Source: CAVCAD01 sp036653735 (lineage in GTDB: Bacteria; Bacillota_I; Bacilli_A; RF39; UBA660). From it: 10,351 nt of DNA. Numbering within the stretch: the first letter of the stretch is position 1; every line of letters starts with the position of its first letter. The notes under the pieces are model-generated. The model had not been told where the DNA came from and ran no database searches. It was given only the letters and a program-made list of their open reading frames with translations. The stretch covers positions 1 to 10,351 of the forward strand of contig JAVVTI010000030.1 in assembly GCA_036653735.1 (NCBI GenBank), written 5' to 3'. Of this stretch, positions 5,549 to 10,351 are shown in pieces. The position numbers were made by a program, and so were the translations under genes.

Positions 5549-6159
5549 ATAAAACTCCATACTCCATATATATCAAGAAAGTATAGTACTATAAAGCTTA
5601 TTAGAATAATACTTAGTATTGTATATATAAATTCTTTTTGAAAGAACTTTGGTAAATGTTTCTTAATAGCCTCAAGTGCTATATAGAGAAGAAATCCTAG
5701 TACTCCGCCTGCTACATTTAATATTATATCGTCTATATCAAATGTTCTACCTATGAAATATTGTACTGTTTCTATTGTTAAGCTAGATAAGAATGTAAGA
5801 ATGAATGCACTAAAGATATTCTTTATTTTAATAAAGTGTGTTATAAAGTATCCAAAAGGAATAAATAGTACTATGTTTCCTATAACTTGTCTATAGAATC
5901 CTTCACTAGCAAAAGGATATCTTAGTATTTCTTTAAATGGTATAAAGTTAGAGCCTCCATATCCTATTTCATTATATGTAACGCTTTCAAATAATAATAA
6001 GATATATACTACAAAAAGTAGTAAGAATAATTCTTCATGTAAAGAGAATTTCTTTTTACTATGTCTTATATATGCTACTCTTAATATAATAGAAATTGAT
6101 AAAAATATTACAAAAGTAGGCCATGATTTATTTAATATATTTATTAGTGCTTCACTCAT
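5545..6159 (-). CDS. VanZ-family membrane protein
   Basis: Integral membrane protein with about six hydrophobic segments (near residues 14-32, 43-62, 91-108, 112-132, 142-162 and 178-198). VanZ-like features: the SNFIPFKEI loop, NIVLFIPFGYFI, an acidic pair with ETVQYF, and DDIILNVAGGVLGF. VanZ gives low-level teicoplanin resistance in enterococci, but most chromosomal homologues have no proven role; envelope-related function is only inference. The 204 aa length is typical. The ATG overlaps the yqfD stop by eight bases and the gene overlaps ybeY by four, so it is fully embedded in the operon. It occupies the place where phoH lies in B. subtilis. Confidence 0.85.
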   Translation of the reverse strand: MSEALINILNKSWPTFVIFLSISIILRVAYIRHSKKKFSLHEELFLLLFVVYILLLFESVTYNEIGYGGSNFIPFKEILRYPFASEGFYRQVIGNIVLFIPFGYFITHFIKIKNIFSAFILTFLSSLTIETVQYFIGRTFDIDDIILNVAGGVLGFLLYIALEAIKKHLPKFFQKEFIYTILSIILISFIVLYFLDIYGVWSFI

Positions 6160-7306
6160 TTATTTCACTTTCCTTTATAGTTTGAGGTTTACCAATATTT
6201 TCATATACTTTATAAAAAACCTCTATGTTTATTTTACTATAGAAATCATTATTATTCAAAACTTTTTTACTTATTATGTATTCATCTTTATTTAGTTTAT
6301 TCTTTATACTCATATCACTTCTATGAAGTGCTTCTTTTAGTGCTTCTTTATTAGATAGTTTTATAGTTTTATAACTATATAAGTTTTTCTTTTCTTTTAT
6401 TAGTTTAAATGGTAAGAAAAACTTATCTAGAAGTACTTTCTTAGTGCTAAATGCATTTGTTTCTTTTGAGTATCCTAATAGTGTAAAGTTAAATTTATTA
6501 AATTCTAGGTAGTAATGGTTTATTACTTTACCTGTTGGTTTATATTCTTTATATGTATATGGTAGTGTTGTATTTACTGTATACCAGACTTCTCCATATA
6601 CACTACCATCTGCACGTACTTTACTTATAAGGGTATCTTTATTGTATATACTTCCTGATATTAAGGTTTCTCCTTTTTTAACATAATCATTATTATATTT
6701 AAGTACTACACCATCTTTTTTAATTATTTTAAGTATTAGAGCATCTTTAGATGCTACTATATCTTGAGGTATACTCTCTTCTTTTTTAATAGGTTTTATT
6801 CTCTTAGTTAAATAGATATCATAAAAGACACCTCTTTCTTTTATTTCTATCCATTCTAGAGTTTCTTTATTATTTAGTAGGATATTTTTTTTAGCTTTTT
6901 GTAATACTTTATAGCTTTTTTTAAGTTTAAATACACCTATTTTATTATTAATTAATTCATTATTAATACTCTTTATTATTTCTTTATTATTAGTATGTAT
7001 ATTTATATAGAAACATGTTCTTGATAGAAGTATTAATAATAGGAGGGCTACTATAATACTAGAAATAATAATATAGTTGTTTTTAAGAAATAAGTATAGT
7101 TTCATCTTTCCATAATAATGAACTATTTTTAACCTATATTTCTTATCTATGAGTTTTATACTATTATTATTAATAATTAAATAGGTGTATTTTTGAGTAC
7201 TTTTATTAAAACTAAAATCTATTTTAGTTTTAATTAGAAATGGTATAATATTATGCTTTTTATTTACTTTTATTAATACTTTAGAGTCACTTATATTTAA
7301 TTTCAT
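6152..7306 (-). CDS. yqfD: YqfD-family (sporulation-associated) membrane protein
   Basis: Matches the YqfD family, which in B. subtilis is made in the mother cell under SigE together with YqfC. Layout: a basic soluble N-terminal region (1-70), one strong transmembrane segment at about 76-98 (a run of I, L, V residues), then a large presumably extracytoplasmic region. That region shows LEWIEIKERGVFYDIYLTKR, then DIVASKDALILKII and VKKGETLISGS, typical of the family. The 384 aa length is close to the B. subtilis protein. It overlaps yqfC by 20 bases, with AAAGGAG just upstream of the ATG. Its presence suggests a sporulating organism or a recent descendant of one; by itself it does not prove sporulation. 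Confidence 0.88.
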   Translation of the reverse strand: MKLNISDSKVLIKVNKKHNIIPFLIKTKIDFSFNKSTQKYTYLIINNNSIKLIDKKYRLKIVHYYGKMKLYLFLKNNYIIISSIIVALLLLILLSRTCFYINIHTNNKEIIKSINNELINNKIGVFKLKKSYKVLQKAKKNILLNNKETLEWIEIKERGVFYDIYLTKRIKPIKKEESIPQDIVASKDALILKIIKKDGVVLKYNNDYVKKGETLISGSIYNKDTLISKVRADGSVYGEVWYTVNTTLPYTYKEYKPTGKVINHYYLEFNKFNFTLLGYSKETNAFSTKKVLLDKFFLPFKLIKEKKNLYSYKTIKLSNKEALKEALHRSDMSIKNKLNKDEYIISKKVLNNNDFYSKINIEVFYKVYENIGKPQTIKESEINE

Positions 7307-7520
7307 TAAAGTCTCCTTTTAAAAGAATTTCTTTATTATTAAACATAAGTATTTTAATATTCTTACCTAATATTTTAATGTATCCTTTATCATATGATAG
7401 GAATACAAAGGTATCTGTTACATCATAAAGTACTATATAATTAGTTATATCTATATAGTCATTATTTATTACTATTTTAAAGTTATCATCTAATATAAAA
7501 TCTCTTATTTTTCCTATCAT
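7287..7520 (-). CDS. yqfC: YqfC/YabP-family sporulation protein
   Basis: Small soluble beta-rich protein of the YabP/YqfC family (77 aa; B. subtilis YqfC is about 90). The C-terminal half shows the characteristic GYIKILGKNIKILMF and NKEILLKGDFNEIKY pattern. The middle has an I-T-N-Y-I-V-L-Y-D segment replacing the usual LTGN..L.IENH block, so it is divergent. Direct overlap with yqfD is the conserved arrangement and the strongest support. No good Shine-Dalgarno sequence is visible before the ATG. A CATATAAT element lies 12 bases upstream and a hairpin array separates it from yqeY. Confidence 0.8.
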   Translation of the reverse strand: MIGKIRDFILDDNFKIVINNDYIDITNYIVLYDVTDTFVFLSYDKGYIKILGKNIKILMFNNKEILLKGDFNEIKYK

Positions 7521-7532
7521 AAGTATCTATAG

Positions 7533-7540
7533 ATTATATG
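7533..7540 (-). promoter_or_regulatory. -10-like element before yqfC (SigA or SigE-like)
   Basis: CATATAAT on the minus strand (7540-7533). It contains TATAAT (SigA -10) and also fits the SigE -10 pattern CATA-Y-A-x-T only loosely. No TTGACA-like -35 is present 17 bases upstream; an AATA-containing region lies at the distance expected for a SigE -35. In B. subtilis yqfCD is SigE-dependent. The call is weak in such AT-rich DNA. Confidence 0.3.
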
Positions 7541-7544
7541 TTTT

Positions 7545-7580
7545 AAAGAAGTATTTTATTTCAAAATAAAAAACTTCTTT
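7545..7580 (-). repeat. Alternative long hairpin downstream of yqeY
   Basis: On the minus strand AAAGAAGT (7580-7573) pairs with ACTTCTTT (7552-7545), extended inward after one T-T mismatch by seven A-T pairs to a 4-base loop. It shares its 5' arm with the 3' arm of the terminator at 7571-7590, so only one of the two hairpins can form at a time. It also hides the terminator's T run inside a stem. Confidence 0.5.
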
Positions 7581-7590
7581 TTAGAAGTTT
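7571..7590 (-). terminator. Rho-independent terminator of rpsU-yqeY
   Basis: On the minus strand AAACTTCT, loop AAAA, AGAAGTTT, a perfect 8-bp stem followed by TTTATTTTG so that the U run is TTTTTT-A-TTTT. The 5' arm is coded by the last yqeY codons and the stop TAA (7583-7581) sits at the stem/loop junction. Confidence 0.7.
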
Positions 7591-8027
7591 AATTTATTTT
7601 GTATTATTTCACTTACTAGTTTAAAATCTGCTTTACCTTTTAGTAATATATTAGCTTCTTTCATAAGAAGTCCTATATCTTTCTTACTTGTAGGTTTAAC
7701 TTTATTAAATATAGAGTCTACTATAGTAATGATTTCTTCTTTACTTAGTTCTTCTGGCAGATAAGTTTTAATAAGATCTATTTCTTTTCTAAGGGGATCT
7801 GATAAATCAGATCTTCCAGCTTTATCAAATAAGTCAATACTTTCTTTATGTACTTTTACTTGATGAGAACATATATTAATAATTATTTCATCACTTATCT
7901 TTTCTAGTTTATTATTAATCTTATATGCATCTATTTCACTTTTAAGAAGTCTTATAGTACTTAATGCTTCTTTATTATGAGATTTCATAAATGAAACCAT
8001 ATCATTATTTATTTTATCATATAACAT
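7581..8027 (-). CDS. yqeY: YqeY/GatB-like domain protein
   Basis: Member of the YqeY family, related to the tRNA-binding tail domain of the GatB amidotransferase subunit. Its function is unproven, but a tRNA- or translation-linked role is usually suggested. The all-helical pattern is clear: STIRLLKSEIDAYKIN, then SRSDLS-type block as AGRSDLSDPLRKEIDLIKTYLPEELSKEEI, then the SKKDIGLLMKEANILLKGKADFKLVSEII end. The 148 aa length matches the family. AAGGAG lies five bases before the ATG and the rpsU stop overlaps that ribosome site. The rpsU-yqeY pair is conserved across Firmicutes. It ends in a terminator formed by its own last codons. Confidence 0.94.
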   Translation of the reverse strand: MLYDKINNDMVSFMKSHNKEALSTIRLLKSEIDAYKINNKLEKISDEIIINICSHQVKVHKESIDLFDKAGRSDLSDPLRKEIDLIKTYLPEELSKEEIITIVDSIFNKVKPTSKKDIGLLMKEANILLKGKADFKLVSEIIQNKLNF

Positions 8028-8036
8028 AAAAGCTCC

Positions 8037-8231
8037 TTAGTTATTATTTTTTCTAGCTTTTTTTCTAGCGTTTTTGATAGCTTCTTTTTTAGCTTCTCTT
8101 CTTACAACGCCTGGCTTAGAATACTCTTTTCTTTTTTTCATTTCTGAAGGGATTCCACTTCTTTGTACTTTAATTTTAAATCTTTTTAAAGCACCCTCAA
8201 CGTTACCATTCTTAACATCAACACGAGTCAT
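8037..8231 (-). CDS. rpsU: 30S ribosomal protein S21
   Basis: Small basic 30S subunit protein near the anti-Shine-Dalgarno region. The family pattern is present: EGALKRFKIKVQRSGIPSEMKKR at about 12-34, then PGVVRREAKKEAIKNARKK. The length of 64 aa is usual. I start at the ATG at 8231 because GGGGAGGTG lies seven bases upstream and the protein begins MTRVDV as in relatives. A longer open frame back to 8288 would add a hydrophobic stretch running through the promoter and ribosome site and is rejected. It forms an operon with yqeY. Confidence 0.96.
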   Translation of the reverse strand: MTRVDVKNGNVEGALKRFKIKVQRSGIPSEMKKRKEYSKPGVVRREAKKEAIKNARKKARKNNN

Positions 8232-8259
8232 ATTTAACACCTCCCCTTCATCGTTTAAA

Positions 8260-8288
8260 ATTATACAACAAATGAAGTAAAAAAACAA
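8260..8288 (-). promoter_or_regulatory. Promoter of rpsU-yqeY
   Basis: Minus strand: -35-like TTGTTT (8288-8283), 17-base spacer, perfect TATAAT (8265-8260). Predicted start is near 8253, 22 bases before the ATG, followed by a strong GGGGAGG. It lies just after the rpsB-tsf terminator, as expected for a separate unit. Confidence 0.6.
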
Positions 8289-8310
8289 GTAAAGATAAGA
8301 AATATGTCGA

Positions 8311-8353
8311 AAAAAATTAATAAAAACTATTAAATGTTTTCATTTAATAGTTT
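8311..8353 (-). terminator. Rho-independent terminator of rpsB-tsf
   Basis: Perfect 13-bp stem AAACTATTAAATG (minus 8353-8341) / CATTTAATAGTTT (8336-8324) with a 4-base loop, followed by a T-rich tail (TTATTAATTTTTT). It begins 31 bases after the tsf stop. The stem is almost all A-T, relying on length. The arm is shared with the inverted repeat at 2599-2631. Confidence 0.8.
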
Positions 8354-8384
8354 AATATTTATTTATAGAATATACTTTTATTTA

Positions 8385-9257
8385 TTAACTAAGTTGACTT
8401 TTTACTTCTTGTGCGAAGTCTTCACATCTTTTTTCCATTCCTTCACCTACTTCATATCTTACCATATGAATAACTTGTGAATCATTGTTTTTAAGATAGT
8501 CTTTTACTTTTAGAGTATCATCTTTAAAGTATGTTTGATCTAGTAAACAGATTTCTTCAAAGAATTTACTTAGTCTACCTAGTATAATTTTATCTACAAA
8601 GTCTTCTTTTTTACCTTCTTCTAAGGCTTGAACTCTTAATACTTCTTTTTCATGTTCTATAACTGAAGAAGAAACATCATTTTGACTTATATATTTAGGT
8701 CTCATGGCTGCTGCTTGCATAGCTATATCTTTAGCTACTATTTCACTAGGGCCACTTATTACTACTAGTGATGATATTTTACCACCCATATGAAGATAAC
8801 TACCAAATGTTTCATCATCTTTCTTAGTAACAACTTCCATTCTTCTAAAGCTTATTTTTTCGCCTATTTTAGCAGTAGCGTTTATTATAAGTGTCTCAAT
8901 ATTTTCTTGATCACTCATTAATTTATTAGCTTCTTCTAGAGATACTACATTACTTTTTAATATAGCATTTCCTATTATATTAATAAGATTCTTAAAGTCT
9001 TCATTTTTTGCTACAAAATCAGTTTCTGAATTTACTTCTATAATAACTGCTTTATTACCATCTATAAATATATTAGTAAGTCCTTCTGCTGCTATTCTAG
9101 CAGACTTCTTTTCAGCTTTTGAGATACCTTTTTCTCTTAAGTAATCAATAGCTTTTGTTTCATCACCATTAGTTTCTACTAAGGCTTTTTTGCAGTCCAT
9201 CATTCCAGCTCCTGTGATATCACGTAAAGCTTTTACCATTTGTGCATTAATATTCAT
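8385..9257 (-). CDS. tsf: Translation elongation factor Ts
   Basis: Guanine nucleotide exchange factor that regenerates EF-Tu-GTP in the cytoplasm. The N-terminal UBA-like module (1-50) shows LRDITGAGMMDCKKAL. The EF-Tu-contacting TDFVAKN motif is at 79-85. The core domain contains HMGGKISSLVVI and AMRPKYIS, and the tail MVRYEVGEGMEKR is typical. The 290 aa length matches B. subtilis. AAGGAG precedes the ATG, and rpsB ends 11 bases upstream, the conserved rpsB-tsf operon. A strong hairpin terminator follows. Confidence 0.97.
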   Translation of the reverse strand: MNINAQMVKALRDITGAGMMDCKKALVETNGDETKAIDYLREKGISKAEKKSARIAAEGLTNIFIDGNKAVIIEVNSETDFVAKNEDFKNLINIIGNAILKSNVVSLEEANKLMSDQENIETLIINATAKIGEKISFRRMEVVTKKDDETFGSYLHMGGKISSLVVISGPSEIVAKDIAMQAAAMRPKYISQNDVSSSVIEHEKEVLRVQALEEGKKEDFVDKIILGRLSKFFEEICLLDQTYFKDDTLKVKDYLKNNDSQVIHMVRYEVGEGMEKRCEDFAQEVKSQLS

Positions 9258-9268
9258 AAGTATTCTCC

Positions 9269-10204
9269 TTATTTATGAGATTTAATTGCTTTAATTAAAT
9301 CTGCTTTTTTCATAGATGTATATCCTTTAATCTTTTTCTTTTTAGCAAGTTTTTTAAGATCTGTTACTGTATATGCTGCATAGTTTTCTTCTAGGTCTTC
9401 TTCTTTAATAGCAACAGTTTTAACATCTATTTCTATCTTAGGTAATTCTACTTTTACTTCTTCTTTTATAGTGTTTATTCTAGCATTATTATTATCTTGC
9501 TCTGTTACATAGTCTACTAGTTCTAAGTTATTTGCTTCACATACTGCGTTTGCTAGTACTCCTAGCATAACTTTAACACTTCTAACAGCATCATCATTAC
9601 CGGGTATTACAAAATCAACATCATCTGGATCAGCATTAGTATCTACTATTCCTATAACTGGAATATGAAGTATTCTTGCTTCTCTTATTGCATTAATTTC
9701 AGCTCTTGGATCTGTTATGATAAGAACTTTAGGTAACTTAACCATATCTCTTATACCACATAAGATTTTATTAAGTTTATCATATTCTTTTTGAATCTTG
9801 ACAACTTCTTTCTTAGGTAGTAATTCAAATTTACCTTCTTCTTGCATTTTTTCAATATCAATCATTCTTTTAACTCTGTCTCTGATTGTTTTGAAGTTAG
9901 TAAGTGTTCCTCCTAGCCATCTTTGTGTTACATAAAATGATTTACAACGAGTGGCTTCTTCAACGCTTACCTCCTGTGCTTGTTTTTTAGTTCCTACGAA
10001 TAAAACTTGTCCTCCACCAGCGCATGCTCTAAGAATTTCTGCATAGGCTTCTTCAAGTTTTTCCACAGTTTTTTCAAGATCTATAATATAAATATCATCT
10101 CTTGATGTAAATATGTATTCTTTCATCTTAGGATTCCATCTCTTAGTCTGATGACCAAAATGAACTCCTGCTTCTAATAAGAAGCTTTTTGATACAACTG
10201 TCAT
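9269..10204 (-). CDS. rpsB: 30S ribosomal protein S2 with extra C-terminal Rho_N/SAP-like domain
   Basis: Ribosomal protein S2, needed for late 30S assembly and for S1 or mRNA contacts. Residues 1 to about 230 are standard: LLEAGVHFGHQTKRWNPKM, FVGTKKQAQ, QRWLGGTLTNF, IGIVDTNADPD, IPGNDDA. The protein then continues to 311 aa, about 60 longer than B. subtilis S2. A charged linker (about 232-274) leads to a small basic module at 275-311 with TVTDLKKLAKKKKIKGYTS followed by MKKADLIKAI. This is the helix-extended-helix pattern of Rho_N/SAP domains (LKxLAKxxxIKGYxxMKKAxLI), a nucleic-acid-binding fold. The start has AAGGAG six bases upstream. It is first in the rpsB-tsf operon behind a strong promoter. 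Confidence 0.96.
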   Translation of the reverse strand: MTVVSKSFLLEAGVHFGHQTKRWNPKMKEYIFTSRDDIYIIDLEKTVEKLEEAYAEILRACAGGGQVLFVGTKKQAQEVSVEEATRCKSFYVTQRWLGGTLTNFKTIRDRVKRMIDIEKMQEEGKFELLPKKEVVKIQKEYDKLNKILCGIRDMVKLPKVLIITDPRAEINAIREARILHIPVIGIVDTNADPDDVDFVIPGNDDAVRSVKVMLGVLANAVCEANNLELVDYVTEQDNNNARINTIKEEVKVELPKIEIDVKTVAIKEEDLEENYAAYTVTDLKKLAKKKKIKGYTSMKKADLIKAIKSHK

Positions 10205-10313
10205 AATTATCTCCTTTCGTTTTTTCTTCTGAATAATTCTTCTTTATTTTTCACTTCATATGAAGCACTAGAAAAACAAATCCTTATTCATGTATATTTC
10301 TTAAAGCAAGAAT
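10205..10313 (-). promoter_or_regulatory. 5' leader of rpsB-tsf mRNA
   Basis: About 100 bases lie between the predicted transcript start (near 10307) and the rpsB ATG. The leader contains a 12-bp perfect palindrome CTTCATATGAAG (10254-10265), an A/G-rich single-stranded-looking stretch and the AAAGGAG ribosome site. I do not recognise a known ribosomal-protein leader. Autoregulation by S2 is possible but not shown. Confidence 0.35.
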
Positions 10314-10342
10314 ATAGTACCATAATATTTATTGTTTGTAAA
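10314..10342 (-). promoter_or_regulatory. Strong SigA promoter of rpsB-tsf
   Basis: Minus strand: -35 TTTACA (10342-10337), 17-base spacer, -10 TACTAT (10319-10314) preceded by TG-G, an extended -10. It is the best promoter match in the window, as expected for a ribosomal operon. Confidence 0.7.
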
Positions 10343-10351
10343 TACTAAAAA

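Noticed and set aside
5023..5552. Two plus-strand hydrophobic open frames (5023-5220, 5319-5552)
   Set aside because: Shadows of the cdd-like gene and ybeY, whose motifs and overlaps support the minus strand.
8074..8280. Plus-strand frame opposite rpsU
   Set aside because: rpsU is unmistakable on the minus strand; this is its complement.
8232..8288. N-terminal extension of rpsU to an ATG at 8288
   Set aside because: It would run through the TATAAT box and the GGGGAGG ribosome site and adds a hydrophobic stretch absent from S21 proteins.
1..10351. UGA read as tryptophan (Mycoplasma code)
   Set aside because: UGA ends yqfC, yqfD, the VanZ gene and the cdd-like gene exactly at conserved gene overlaps, and tryptophans are coded by UGG.
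1..10351. CRISPR array, transposon, tRNA or rRNA, phage or defence island
   Set aside because: No spaced direct repeats, transposase motifs, terminal repeats or RNA gene signatures were seen. The two XRE genes alone do not make a mobile element or toxin-antitoxin pair, as neither has a small partner gene beside it.

Overview
The window is a very AT-rich, gene-dense chromosomal segment of a low-GC Gram-positive bacterium (Bacillota, Bacilli side). Every complete protein reads through in the standard code. UGA is a genuine stop in several genes (yqfC, yqfD, the VanZ gene, the cdd-like gene), which argues against Mycoplasma or Spiroplasma. Short intergenic spaces, strong AT bias, small proteins and loss of several usual neighbours point to a streamlined lineage near Erysipelotrichia, Acholeplasmatales or the uncultured gut RF39-type Bacilli. 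That placement is inference. There are no rRNA or tRNA genes, CRISPR arrays or transposons, and no gene-free stretch longer than about 175 bases.

Apart from two small helix-turn-helix genes, everything is on the minus strand, so it reads from the right end leftwards. First comes rpsB-tsf, with a strong extended -10 promoter and a clear terminator. Next is rpsU-yqeY, with its own promoter and terminator. Then follows yqfC-yqfD-vanZ-ybeY-(cdd-like)-era-yqzL-recO, a tightly overlapping run resembling the Bacillus subtilis yqfC-recO region but lacking phoH, pgpH and dgkA. Then glyS (single-chain glycyl-tRNA synthetase), and finally sepF-divIVA (cell division) behind an extended -10 promoter. Several loci that are separate in B. 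subtilis therefore sit side by side here.

The two plus-strand genes encode small XRE/Cro-type repressors. One (36-263) converges on divIVA and shares a bidirectional hairpin terminator with it. The other (2715-2981) is divergent from glyS, overlaps the 3' end of recO tail to tail, and has a perfect 16-bp palindrome at its promoter that is probably its operator.

Points most worth a second look: (1) a cytidine-deaminase-fold protein coupled to era that has lost all its zinc ligands and the catalytic glutamate; (2) a 26-residue YqzL-like gene whose start codon lies in a perfect 14-bp mRNA hairpin with the ribosome binding site in the loop; (3) ribosomal protein S2 carrying an extra C-terminal Rho_N/SAP-like module; (4) overlapping, mutually exclusive hairpins between yqeY and the sporulation-family pair yqfC-yqfD; (5) stop codons built into terminator hairpins; (6) the recO/XRE convergent overlap with no good terminator between. 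I see no obvious new multi-gene system. The unusual content lies in these details of otherwise housekeeping genes.
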